From Rhodoligotrophos sp. CJ14 (GTDB taxonomy: Bacteria; Pseudomonadota; Alphaproteobacteria; Rhizobiales; Im1): a DNA stretch of 64,000 nucleotides. Numbering within the stretch: position 1 is the stretch's first letter; each line of letters begins with the position of its first letter. Position numbers and translations under genes: made by a program. The notes beneath the pieces were generated by a model, which worked only from the letters and a program-made list of their open reading frames with translations, had not been told where the DNA came from and ran no database searches. Location: positions 1,488,001-1,552,000 of the forward strand of contig NZ_CP133319.1 in assembly GCF_038811545.1 (NCBI RefSeq), given 5' to 3'. Below are positions 36,441 through 45,422 of the stretch, piece by piece.

Positions 36441-37279
36441 CCGCTGAACTCTGCCCACGGCCATCCGGCTCGCGTCTTAATGCGGATCGCCCCCCGATCC
36501 TTCGCTTCGAAAATCTGCACAAGTCTTATGGACCGGTCGAGGTGCTGCGCGAGGTTACCTTCCAGGTCCATCTCGGCGAGGTCGTATGCCTGATCGGCCC
36601 ATCGGGCTCGGGCAAGTCGACACTCCTGCGCTGCGCCAATGGCCTGGAGACGGTGAACAACGGCGCCATTCTGTTCGAAGGCCAGCCGGTCGATGCGCGA
36701 AGCGCCGCCATCCGCCATGTGCGCCGGCACATGGGAATGGTCTTCCAAAACTTCGAGCTGTTTCCCCATTTGACCGTGCTGCACAATGTGTCAGTGGGTC
36801 CGGTGACCGTGCTCGGCCTCTCCCGACAGGAGGCAGATGCGCGAGCGCTTTCGCTTCTGTCGAAAGTAGGGCTCAGCGACCACGCCCATAAGCATCCGGC
36901 GGAACTCTCCGGGGGCCAGCAGCAGCGGGTGGCCATTGCCCGCGCTCTCGCTATGGAACCCAAACTGATGCTGTTTGACGAACCGACCTCCGCCCTCGAT
37001 CCCGAGACGATTGGCGAAGTCCTCAGCGTGATGAAACGCCTCGCCGATGAAGGCATGACCATGGTCGTGGTCACCCATGAGATGGATTTCGCCAAGCGGG
37101 TTGCCGATTGGGTGGTCGTGTTCGACCGGGGCAGCATTGTCGAGCAAGGCCCCCCGAAGCAGATCTTCGAAGCGGCCCAAGTGTCGCGCACGCGCGAGTT
37201 CCTCTCCCATCTCGGCTGGCACGGCGAAAGCCTCGACCAGGCCATTCCTCTAACCGCAGCGGATGAGATCCCAAAATGA
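36437..37279 (+). CDS. Amino acid ABC ATPase (GlnQ/HisP type)
   Basis: The protein has 280 residues with Walker [23 protein letters not shown], signature [15 protein letters not shown], Walker [15 protein letters not shown] and [14 protein letters not shown]. An N-terminal extension of about 25 residues precedes the domain. ATG overlaps the permease stop, and its own stop overlaps the ATG of the enolase-superfamily gene. Confidence 0.94.
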   Translation: MTAELCPRPSGSRLNADRPPILRFENLHKSYGPVEVLREVTFQVHLGEVVCLIGPSGSGKSTLLRCANGLETVNNGAILFEGQPVDARSAAIRHVRRHMGMVFQNFELFPHLTVLHNVSVGPVTVLGLSRQEADARALSLLSKVGLSDHAHKHPAELSGGQQQRVAIARALAMEPKLMLFDEPTSALDPETIGEVLSVMKRLADEGMTMVVVTHEMDFAKRVADWVVVFDRGSIVEQGPPKQIFEAAQVSRTREFLSHLGWHGESLDQAIPLTAADEIPK

Positions 37280-38400
37280 AGGACCTGACCATCGATCGGG
37301 CGGATGTCTATACGGTGGGCCCCGACACGGAGCGCTACACCTGGGCCCACGACATGCCCGAACAGTTCATGCCCAATGCAATCCTGCGGCTGAGGACGCG
37401 TGGCGGTCTTGAGGGTGTGGCGGGCGCGGTGATGATCACCTCGCACCAGTTCGACCTCTCCGTGGCCGAAACTCTCAAATATCTGCTCCCCGAGGTGATC
37501 GGGCGCTCTCCCCTCGAACGAGAGGCGCTCTGGCATCAGCTCAAGACACTCAACACGCCGCAAGTGCCACAGGCGCTCTCGCTGATCGATATCGCGCTCT
37601 GGGACCTTGCGGCAAAGCACGCCGGCCTGCCGCTCTATCAGTTCCTTGGCGGTGCTCGGAGCAAGATCCGGTCTTATGCGAGCACCCCGTTGCTGGAGAG
37701 CCGCGATCACTATGTCGAATTCGTCGGCAAGCTGAGGGAAGAAGGGTTCCGCGCCGTAAAATATCACTGTTGGTGCGATCCCGATCGCGACATCCCGATG
37801 GTCGCTGCGGTGCACGAGGTCCATGGCGGGCAGATAGACTTCATGCTCGATGTCGAGCAGCGCTATACAAGGGCCCAGGCTTTCCGCGCCATTCGCCAGC
37901 TCGAGCCCTATGATCTCACCTGGTTTGAAGCGCCTTTTCCAGACGTGGATCTCGACGGCTATCGCCAGCTGCGCGAGAAAAGCACGATCCCGATCATACC
38001 GGGTGGCAACAGCATTCTGGATCTGAACGTGATTGCCGAGGCCATCAAGCTCGGCTGCTGGAGCGCCGTGCGGGTCGACGCGACCATCGCCGGCGGTATC
38101 ACGCCGACGCGCAAGATCATGAGCCTCGCGGAAGCCAATGGCATGACCTGCGAGCTGCAGTGCTGGGGCTATACCCTAACCCAGGCGGCCAATCTGCACC
38201 TGATGCTGGCCTACCGGAACTGCGATTTCTTCGAGCAGCCCACCCCCTATCCGGCTTTCGAATATGGCGCGCTCGATGTGATCCGCACCGATAGGGAGGG
38301 CTATGTCCACGCGCCCTCCGGGCCCGGACTGGGCATCGGCATCGATTGGACGGCCGTCGAGCGGGCGACACTCATGACCTACGCGGTCGGACCGAGCTGA
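37276..38400 (+). CDS. Enolase-superfamily enzyme (mandelate racemase-like) with altered active site
   Basis: This 374-residue protein has an N-terminal capping domain ([21 protein letters not shown]) and a beta/alpha barrel. Visible residues at superfamily positions are Lys162 and His164 (VKYH), Asp192 (MLDVEQ), Glu218 (WFEAPF) and Asp268 (RVDATIAGG). The usual third metal ligand Glu is Asn245 (IPGGNS), and the usual catalytic His near the barrel end reads Gln295/Cys296 (ELQCWG). It therefore belongs to a divergent subgroup; racemase or dehydratase activity on a carboxylate is possible but not assured. ATGA overlap with the ABC ATPase suggests it acts on the imported substrate. Confidence 0.82.
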   Translation: MKDLTIDRADVYTVGPDTERYTWAHDMPEQFMPNAILRLRTRGGLEGVAGAVMITSHQFDLSVAETLKYLLPEVIGRSPLEREALWHQLKTLNTPQVPQALSLIDIALWDLAAKHAGLPLYQFLGGARSKIRSYASTPLLESRDHYVEFVGKLREEGFRAVKYHCWCDPDRDIPMVAAVHEVHGGQIDFMLDVEQRYTRAQAFRAIRQLEPYDLTWFEAPFPDVDLDGYRQLREKSTIPIIPGGNSILDLNVIAEAIKLGCWSAVRVDATIAGGITPTRKIMSLAEANGMTCELQCWGYTLTQAANLHLMLAYRNCDFFEQPTPYPAFEYGALDVIRTDREGYVHAPSGPGLGIGIDWTAVERATLMTYAVGPS

Positions 38401-38406
38401 GTTCGC

Positions 38407-40026
38407 TCAGGCCCTGTTGCGGTGGAACACGCGCTCGCCGCCAATGAAGGTCTCGGCGACGCGCAATTCGGCCAGACGCTCGGGATCGATACTGAAGATG
38501 TCCTCTTCGAGGATGATGAAATCGGCGAGCTTGCCGATGCCGAGATCACCCTTCAGGTGCTCTTCCTTGCCGCAATAGGCCCCGAGAGTGGTATAGGCCT
38601 CCACCGCCTCATAGACGCTGATCGCTTCCGAGCGGTCGAGATCGGCGCCACTATCGGTCTTGCGATTGACGAGAGAATAGATGCCGCGCATCGGGTTGGG
38701 ATGGCAGACGGGGAAATCCGAGTGGCCCGGCGCGATCACGCCAGCATCGATCATGCTGCGATGCGGCCACATATAGCGCATGGCCTCAGGCCCGCGGTTG
38801 CGCCGATAGGCATCGCCCAGGTCATAGGCAAATCCCGTGGCCGAGGAGCAGATGACCTGCAGCTTCTTCAACCGCTGCAGGATCGGCGGGGTGACGTTGC
38901 AGCAATGCTCGACGCGCAGCCGGTGGTCGTGAACGGGGTGGTGGCGAAGCGCATGCTCATAGGCATCGAGCACGAAATCGATGCCCCTGTCGCCCACGCC
39001 ATCGGCGCCGACCATCAGGCCAGCCTTATGGGCGCGCAGCACCCGTTGCTTGAAGTCCTCCAGCTCGTAAAGCAGCATGCCGCGATTGTCGTCGGGCTCA
39101 CCCAACACCTTCTCGCCGATATAAGGCTCGTAATAGGCGGCAGTGCGGCCGCTGGTGGAGCAGTCCGGGCACCATTCGACAGCAGTCAGACGCACCCATT
39201 CGTCACCGAAGCCCGTACGCCAGCCTGAGCGGATGATGGCATCGATCAGATCATCCTCACGCCCGCTCGCCAAGAGGCCGACGCGCATGCGCAGCTCGTT
39301 GTTCTCGCGCATCTTCTGATAGGCGATGATGCCCTGGGTGGAGCACAGGCTGTTGTGAACCGACGTGATCCCGTATGAGGCGAAATCGTCGAACACCTTG
39401 ACCAGACCGCCCGCGAAATCGTCGGGTGTGAAGTCACGTTGGCAGTAATTGACCACCTCATGGGCTGCGGTTTCCCGCAAAAGCCCGGTCAGCTCACCGG
39501 TCTCCGGATGGCGATCGAGGCGGCCGAATGGCGGATCCTTGCTCTCACGTGTGAAGCCGACGAGCTTGAGGGCGGCGCTATTGGCAAAGCCCAGATGGGA
39601 ATCGCGGCGATAGAGGAAGGCCGGCCGGCCACCGGCCGCATTGTCCAGCTCTTCCCGGGTGGGATAACCGCCCAGCCTCAGATCATCATAGCGGAAGCCC
39701 ACGAACCAATGCCCGGCAGGCTTGCCTTCGGTCGCGCGGCGGATGAAGCCGAGCACATCCGCCTTGCTGGCAAATCCGGTCGACAGATCGGTCCAGCGCC
39801 CGAGCCGGGCCCCATGCATGTCGGGATGACAGTGGCTGTCGATAAATCCGGGCAGCACGGTCCGGCCGCCGCAGTCGATCACCTCGGCATGGGGGGCGAG
39901 CGCGCGCATGTCCTGCGTCGTGCCCCGCGCCACGATTCGCCCGTTATGGATCGCCAGGGCTTCCACGAAACGGCCTTCGCCTTCCATGGTGGCGATCCTG
40001 CCATTGATGACGATGCGATCGATCAT
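38407..40026 (-). CDS. Amidohydrolase (YtcJ-like, amidohydro_3 family)
   Basis: The protein has 539 residues. The amidohydrolase composite domain (MIDRIVINGRIATMEGEGRF ... GGRTVLPGFIDSHCHPDMHG) gives the HxH metal motif. The later segment ADGVGDRGIDFVLDAYEHAL and HSDFPVCHPNPM are typical of YtcJ-like metal hydrolases acting on exocyclic amide or carbamate bonds. AGGA precedes the ATG at 40026; a longer frame upstream is unsupported. It converges on the enolase-superfamily gene with 6 bases between stops and is divergent from the PotD-like gene. Confidence 0.85.
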   Translation of the reverse strand: MIDRIVINGRIATMEGEGRFVEALAIHNGRIVARGTTQDMRALAPHAEVIDCGGRTVLPGFIDSHCHPDMHGARLGRWTDLSTGFASKADVLGFIRRATEGKPAGHWFVGFRYDDLRLGGYPTREELDNAAGGRPAFLYRRDSHLGFANSAALKLVGFTRESKDPPFGRLDRHPETGELTGLLRETAAHEVVNYCQRDFTPDDFAGGLVKVFDDFASYGITSVHNSLCSTQGIIAYQKMRENNELRMRVGLLASGREDDLIDAIIRSGWRTGFGDEWVRLTAVEWCPDCSTSGRTAAYYEPYIGEKVLGEPDDNRGMLLYELEDFKQRVLRAHKAGLMVGADGVGDRGIDFVLDAYEHALRHHPVHDHRLRVEHCCNVTPPILQRLKKLQVICSSATGFAYDLGDAYRRNRGPEAMRYMWPHRSMIDAGVIAPGHSDFPVCHPNPMRGIYSLVNRKTDSGADLDRSEAISVYEAVEAYTTLGAYCGKEEHLKGDLGIGKLADFIILEEDIFSIDPERLAELRVAETFIGGERVFHRNRA

Positions 40027-40262
40027 GAGCGTTCCTCTGCGGTCTCCCTTATGCGCGCGCCATTTCGCGATGGCCCAGGCAGTTTTTGGTGAGCGCATCA
40101 TCGATTGGAAGATGCAAGCGCGTGGATCGGGATTTCTCACCATAATGCGCGCTGACGCAAGCCCCCGTCGGCGGCTTTGTCGACCTTGTCCCCACCGCCC
40201 CTTGACCAGCCGGGTGACCTCATCCAGGATCACCAACCAACGAGAACAATGGGGAGCGAGAT

Positions 40263-41300
40263 ATGAAAGCCGGACTGTTTGGCATAACTGCACTGGCCAT
40301 TTTGGCTTTACCGATGGCCGCAATGCCCGCAGGGGCGCAAGAAACCCTCACCATCGCCTCCTGGGGCGGCGTCTATCAGAAGGCGCAGCGGGATGCCTGG
40401 TTCGATGTGGTGGAAAAAGAACTCGGCATAAAGATCAAAGAGGATTCGACCTCTGGCATTGCGGATGTGCGCGCGCAGGTCGCCTCCGGCAGCCCCACCT
40501 GGGATCTCGTCCAGCAAGGCAATTACAGCTGTGCGATTCTCGACAAGGAGGGAAATGTCGAGAAGCTCGATCCTGCCATACTTGCCATCAAGGGCATCCC
40601 TGAGAACATGAAGGGCGAGGGATGGATTTCCAACCTCGTCTATGCGGCGACACTCGCCTGGAATGACGAGAAATATCCCGACAAGAAGCCCAGCTCCTGG
40701 GCCGATATGTGGGATACGGAGAATTTCCCGGGCGGGCGCACCATGCGGCGCAGCCCGGTCTACACGCTCGAATCAGCTCTTCTCGCTGACGGCGTTCCCA
40801 TGGACAAGCTCTACCCGCTGGACACGGAACGCGCCTTCAAGAAACTCGCCGAGGTGAAAGACGACGTGGTCTCCTGGTGGACCTCGGGCGCGCAATCGGC
40901 GCAGCTTCTGAAGGATCGCGAGGTCGACATGGCCACCATCTGGAACGGCCGTGCCGAGGCGCTTGCTCAGGAGGGCGAGAAGATCAGCCTCACCTTCAAT
41001 CAGCAGATGCTGCTCACCGATTGCTGGGTCATACCCAAGGGCGCCAAGAATAAAGAGCTGGCAATGAAGGCCATCGAGATCATGAGCCGGCCGGAGGTGC
41101 AGGCCCGCATTGCCCTTTACATCAATTACGGCCCGGCCAATGTGGATGCGTTCGATACCGGCATCATTAAGCCGGAGGTCGCCGCTAAGCTGCCAAGCGC
41201 TCCGGAAAACTCCAAGAAGGGCTTCGTGCTCGACGCCAATTACTGGGCGGAAAATCTCGACAGGCTGACGCGGGAATTCGACCTGTTCATCCAGGAATGA
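40263..41300 (+). CDS. PotD-like ABC binding protein
   Basis: The protein has 345 residues. A signal peptide (GITALAILALPMAAMPAGA) is followed by TLTIASWGGVYQKAQRDAWF and GSPTWDLVQQGNYSC, which match polyamine/opine-type binding proteins. GGGGAGCGAG precedes the ATG. It begins the operon with PotA-, PotB- and PotC-like genes and a creatinase-fold protein. The substrate is unknown, and SWGGVYQ-type proteins are very common in rhizobia. Confidence 0.9.
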   Translation: MKAGLFGITALAILALPMAAMPAGAQETLTIASWGGVYQKAQRDAWFDVVEKELGIKIKEDSTSGIADVRAQVASGSPTWDLVQQGNYSCAILDKEGNVEKLDPAILAIKGIPENMKGEGWISNLVYAATLAWNDEKYPDKKPSSWADMWDTENFPGGRTMRRSPVYTLESALLADGVPMDKLYPLDTERAFKKLAEVKDDVVSWWTSGAQSAQLLKDREVDMATIWNGRAEALAQEGEKISLTFNQQMLLTDCWVIPKGAKNKELAMKAIEIMSRPEVQARIALYINYGPANVDAFDTGIIKPEVAAKLPSAPENSKKGFVLDANYWAENLDRLTREFDLFIQE

Positions 41301-41352
41301 GAAGCGGGGCGACACTGTTCGCCTTGGATCGCCATCAGAATGGTACGAGAGT

Positions 41353-42495
41353 ATGAATTTGACAGCGGGCATGCGCCGGCCGGGAATGTCGGCGCCTTCC
41401 GATAGGGTTGCATCGCTTCCGATCACCATCGAAGACGTGGTGAAGACCTATGGCAGCTTTGCTGCCCTCGACAATATCAGTCTTGCGATCGAGAGCGGCG
41501 AGTTCATCACGCTGCTGGGCCCCTCGGGCTCGGGCAAGACCACGCTGCTGATGGTCATCGCCGGATTTGTGCGGCCTGATTCGGGAAGCGTCCGCTTCGG
41601 GGAGCAGGAGGTGGTGCTCCTGCCACCGCACAAGCGCGACATCGGCATGGTCTTCCAGAACTATGCCCTGTTTCCGCATATGACGGTTGCCGGCAATCTC
41701 GCTTATCCCTTGAAGCTGCGCGGGGTGAACAAGGCCGAGATCGCCAGACGGGTCGAGACCGCGCTCGATCTCGTTCAGCTTAAGGGCTATGGCGATCGCA
41801 AGATCGACCAGCTCTCGGGTGGCCAACGCCAGCGGGTGGCGGTCGCCCGGGCTGTCATTTTCGAGCCGCGCATCCTGCTGATGGACGAACCGCTCTCGGC
41901 GCTGGATAAGAACCTGCGCGAGCAGATGCAGCTCGAGCTGCGCAGGCTGCATGATCGGCTGGGCCTGACGACCGTCTACGTCACGCACGATCAGCGCGAG
42001 GCACTGACCATGTCGGACCGCATTGCCGTGATCAACCACGGCAAGCTCGCGCAGCTCGATCGGCCGCAGGACCTTTACCAGCGGCCGCGAACCCAATTCG
42101 TGGCCAGCTTCATCGGTGAATCCTTCAGCCTGCCGGTCGAGATTCGCGATGGCCAGCCCATGCTGTTCGGCCAGCTGCTGCGCACCCGCGAGCGCATGAC
42201 CAATGGCACTCAGCAGATCCTGATCCTGCGGCCGGAGAAGCTGAGGCTGCTCACCACGGCTCCCGATGAAGCGACCAATGTGATCACCGGCCAGGTTCGC
42301 CAGACGGTCTTCCAGGGTGACAGTGTCGTTGCCTATATCGCCACCGCCGATGGGCAGGAGATTGCCTTGCGCCGCCCGCATCAAAGTGGCGAGATGCTGC
42401 CGGAGGTTGGAACCGAGGTTCGCGTCGGCTTCTCGGTCGACGACACGATTATCGTGCCCAAGGACGATCACCCCGATCAGCGGGCTGGCCTCTGA
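41353..42495 (+). CDS. PotA-like ABC ATPase
   Basis: This 380-residue protein has Walker A GPSGSGKTT, MVFQNYALFPHMT, signature LSGGQRQRVAVARA, Walker B ILLMDEPLSALD, YVTHDQREAL and a C-terminal TOBE domain. It energises the PotBC-like channel. The TGA overlaps the next ATG (TGATG). Confidence 0.94.
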   Translation: MNLTAGMRRPGMSAPSDRVASLPITIEDVVKTYGSFAALDNISLAIESGEFITLLGPSGSGKTTLLMVIAGFVRPDSGSVRFGEQEVVLLPPHKRDIGMVFQNYALFPHMTVAGNLAYPLKLRGVNKAEIARRVETALDLVQLKGYGDRKIDQLSGGQRQRVAVARAVIFEPRILLMDEPLSALDKNLREQMQLELRRLHDRLGLTTVYVTHDQREALTMSDRIAVINHGKLAQLDRPQDLYQRPRTQFVASFIGESFSLPVEIRDGQPMLFGQLLRTRERMTNGTQQILILRPEKLRLLTTAPDEATNVITGQVRQTVFQGDSVVAYIATADGQEIALRRPHQSGEMLPEVGTEVRVGFSVDDTIIVPKDDHPDQRAGL

Positions 42496-43409
42496 TGAGC
42501 GCGGTGCTCGAAGCCCAGCCAACCTCAGCCACGGCGCGACAGCGGGGGAAGAATGCCGATGCATTGTCCCGTCTCGCACGGCGCGAACAGCATGCGCTGC
42601 TTGGCCTTACGCTGCCGGCGCTGGTGATTGTCGGCTGTGTCGTGCTGATCCCCATGGGCTGGCTCTTCTGGCTGTCCTTCGTTGGGGATAACGGGTTCAC
42701 CCTCGTCAATTATGAGCGTCTTTTGCACCCGTCCTACCGGCTGACGCTCTATACGACATTCCAGCTTGCGGTTCTCGTGACCGCCCTTTGCCTGGTGCTC
42801 GGCTATCCCCTCGCCTATCTCGCCGTCCAGCTTCCGCCGCGCTGGGCGAGCATCTTGCTCATCTGTGTGCTGTTCCCGTTCTGGACCTCACTGCTGGTGC
42901 GAACCTACGCCTGGCTGGTGCTGCTGCAGCGCCGCGGCCTCGTGAATGAATGGCTGCAGGGCATAGGCCTCATCGACGAACCGTTGCGGCTCGTCCACAA
43001 CTTCACCGGCACCACCATCGGCATGACGCATATCATGCTGCCCTTCATGGTCTTGCCGCTCTATGCCACCATGAAATCGATCGATGAAGGCTATATGCGG
43101 GCGGCCGCCAATCTCGGCGCCTCGCCCATCAAAGCCTTCTGGCAGATCTTCGTCCCGCTGTCCGTTCCCGGCCTCGCCGCCGGGCTGATTGTCGTTTTCG
43201 TTCTTTCGCTCGGCTTCTATGTGACACCGGCGCTGCTCGGCGGCGGCCGAGTGATGATGTGGGCCATGCAGATCGAGCGCTCCGTCGCGGTCTATTCGGA
43301 TTGGGGGGCCGCAAGCGCCCTCGGCGTGGTCCTATTGGTCATCACTCTCGGGATCCTGTGGCTGGTGTCACGGCTGACCGGGGCTTTCTCCATTGCGGGG
43401 GGCAAGTGA
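42495..43409 (+). CDS. PotB-like ABC permease
   Basis: This 304-residue membrane permease has the helix CVLFPFWTSLLVRTYAWLVL and the coupling loop RAAANLGASPIKAFWQIFVP. It overlaps both neighbours by one base (TGATG), so the operon is tightly coupled. Confidence 0.93.
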   Translation: MSAVLEAQPTSATARQRGKNADALSRLARREQHALLGLTLPALVIVGCVVLIPMGWLFWLSFVGDNGFTLVNYERLLHPSYRLTLYTTFQLAVLVTALCLVLGYPLAYLAVQLPPRWASILLICVLFPFWTSLLVRTYAWLVLLQRRGLVNEWLQGIGLIDEPLRLVHNFTGTTIGMTHIMLPFMVLPLYATMKSIDEGYMRAAANLGASPIKAFWQIFVPLSVPGLAAGLIVVFVLSLGFYVTPALLGGGRVMMWAMQIERSVAVYSDWGAASALGVVLLVITLGILWLVSRLTGAFSIAGGK

Positions 43410-44221
43410 TGCTGAACCGCCCCGCCACCTCGACCCAGATCACCCATTTCCGCCGGCTGTGGCTCTATGTGTTCTGCGGGCTGGTCATTCTGTTCCTGAT
43501 CGTCCCCACCCTGCTCGTAATCCCTATGAGCTTCTCGGGTTCGCGCTATCTCACCTTCCCGCCGGAATCGTGGTCCACCCGCTGGTACAGCGCCTATTTC
43601 AATTCGATCGAATGGCGGGATGCGACATGGGTTTCGTTCCAGGCGGCCATCTGGACGACGGTGGTGGCAACCATATCCGGCACATTGGCCGCTTATGGGC
43701 TTCATACGGCGCGGCTGGCGGCTGGCCGCTATATCCAGGTGCTGCTCGCATTGCCGATGATGATCCCGGTCATCCTGCTTGCGATCGGCGTCTTCATCTT
43801 CTTCGCCCCGCTCGGTCTCAACAATTCCATCCCCGGCTTGGTGCTTGCCCATTCGGCACTTGCTATTCCCCTCGTGCTGATCTCTGTGACGGCGGGACTG
43901 CACAATTTCGACCTGAACCAGGAAATGGTCGCCCGCAGCATGGGCGCATCGCGCCCTTGGGCCTTCCTTACCGTCACCCTGCCGCAGATTCGCAATTCCG
44001 TTATTTCCGGCGCGCTCTTGGCTTTCATCACCTCACTTGATGAGGTGGTGATCGCCCTGCTGATTGCCGGTGGCGAGAAGGCGACCCTGACCCGGCGCAT
44101 GTTCCTCGCGCTCCGTGATGAGATCGATCCGACGATCGCCGCCATCTCCACCCTGCTGATCGCCGTCTCCATCATCCTGCTGGCGCTCACCCAATTCCTT
44201 CAATCCGGACGTAAGAGCTGA
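43409..44221 (+). CDS. PotC-like ABC permease
   Basis: This 270-residue membrane permease has the coupling loop ARSMGASRPWAFLTVTLPQI and the C-terminal segment ISGALLAFITSLDEVVIALL typical of PotC. ATG overlaps the PotB-like stop. The frame upstream to 43259 overlaps PotB and is discounted. Confidence 0.93.
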   Translation: MLNRPATSTQITHFRRLWLYVFCGLVILFLIVPTLLVIPMSFSGSRYLTFPPESWSTRWYSAYFNSIEWRDATWVSFQAAIWTTVVATISGTLAAYGLHTARLAAGRYIQVLLALPMMIPVILLAIGVFIFFAPLGLNNSIPGLVLAHSALAIPLVLISVTAGLHNFDLNQEMVARSMGASRPWAFLTVTLPQIRNSVISGALLAFITSLDEVVIALLIAGGEKATLTRRMFLALRDEIDPTIAAISTLLIAVSIILLALTQFLQSGRKS

Positions 44222-44251
44222 GCCGGAGCTCAGCACAACCGAGGTGCCCCG

Positions 44252-45409
44252 ATGCTGCATTTCGAACGAGAAGAATTCGACACGCGCCTGAGGAATGCCC
44301 GGGCGGCAATGCGGCGCGAGGGGCTCGACGCCCTGCTGCTCTTTGCGCAGGAGAGCATGTATTACCTCACCGGCTACGACACGTCCGGCTTCGTCTTCTT
44401 TCAATGCGCGGTCATGACGGCCGATGAGAAGCCCCTCACCCTCCTCACCCGCCGGCCCGATCTCGAGCAGGCGCGCCGAACCTCGATCATGGAGGATATC
44501 CGCCTGTGGTACGACGCGCCGGGCATGGATCCCTCGCGCGAGCTCATGGAGATTCTCGAGGAGAAGGGCCTCAAGGGCGCGCGGGTCGGCATCGAGATGC
44601 GCACCTTCGGGCTCACGGCGGATAATTACGAGCGCGTGCGGCAGAGGCTCGATGGGTGGTGCACCCTCATGGATGCATCCAATCTCGTCCGGCAGCTGCG
44701 CGCGGTCAAATCGCCTGCAGAGATCGTCTATGTCAGGCGTGCGGCTGAGCTTGCCGATGCCTCGCTTGTCGCCATGCTGGAGGCCTCGCGCCCCGGAGCA
44801 TTCGAAGGCGACATCGCCGCGGCCGGTTCGGTGCCGATCCTCGCAGGCGGCGGTGATCCGGCCCCCTCGGGGCCCGTCCTCGGCTCGGGCGATCGCGCGC
44901 TGCTCGTGCGGAGCGCCACCGGCTTCCGCACTCTGGATGCGGTCGATCAGCTGACCATCGAGCATGCGGGAAGCTATCGCCGCTATTGCGCCTGCCTTAT
45001 GCGGACCATCTCGATTGGCCGCGCCAATCCGGTTCAGGAGAGGATGTTCGAGGTGACGCTCCAGGCGATCACCGCGATGGCGGAGGCTGCGCGCCCCGGC
45101 AATGTGATCGGCGCCATCGATGATGCACATCGCGCGGTTTATGACCGGGCCGGCTATGGCCATGCGCGCATGTCAGCCTGCGGCTACTCGCTCGGTGCCA
45201 CCTATCGGCCGTCCTGGATGGACGTGCCGCCGATGATCTATTCGGGCAACGAGATGCCGATCGTGCCGGGCATGGTCCTGTTCCTGCACGCGATCCTGAT
45301 CGACGCCCCCAAAAACCTCGCGATGTCCCTGGGCTATACCATTCTCACCCGCGACGGCTCGGCCGAGGTGCTGAGCAAGCTCAAGCCGGAATATGTGGTG
45401 CGTACCTGA
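44252..45409 (+). CDS. Creatinase/M24 peptidase-fold protein lacking metal ligands
   Basis: This 385-residue protein has an N-terminal creatinase-type domain (about 1-150, MYYLTGYDTSGFVFFQ) and a pita-bread C-terminal domain (about 155-380). The five metal ligands of M24 aminopeptidases are not found at their expected places: the first Asp site reads E237-H238, the next reads CACLMRT, the His site reads ACGYSLG, and the MVFxxEPG Glu reads FLHA. ACGYSLGATYRPSWMD resembles creatinase and ectoine hydrolase DoeA, which work without metal. A C-N hydrolase acting on the imported compound is the best guess. GAGG precedes the ATG; the transporter operon is just upstream. Confidence 0.8.
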   Translation: MLHFEREEFDTRLRNARAAMRREGLDALLLFAQESMYYLTGYDTSGFVFFQCAVMTADEKPLTLLTRRPDLEQARRTSIMEDIRLWYDAPGMDPSRELMEILEEKGLKGARVGIEMRTFGLTADNYERVRQRLDGWCTLMDASNLVRQLRAVKSPAEIVYVRRAAELADASLVAMLEASRPGAFEGDIAAAGSVPILAGGGDPAPSGPVLGSGDRALLVRSATGFRTLDAVDQLTIEHAGSYRRYCACLMRTISIGRANPVQERMFEVTLQAITAMAEAARPGNVIGAIDDAHRAVYDRAGYGHARMSACGYSLGATYRPSWMDVPPMIYSGNEMPIVPGMVLFLHAILIDAPKNLAMSLGYTILTRDGSAEVLSKLKPEYVVRT

Positions 45410-45422
45410 TCATGGGGCGCGC

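Noticed and set aside
36526-37824. Long minus-strand ORF opposite the ABC ATPase and enolase-superfamily genes
   Set aside because: It spans two well-supported genes on the other strand and matches no protein pattern.
44252-45409. Metal-dependent Xaa-Pro aminopeptidase
   Set aside because: The fold fits, but the expected Asp, Asp, His, Glu, Glu ligands are absent, so it is called a creatinase-fold protein instead.
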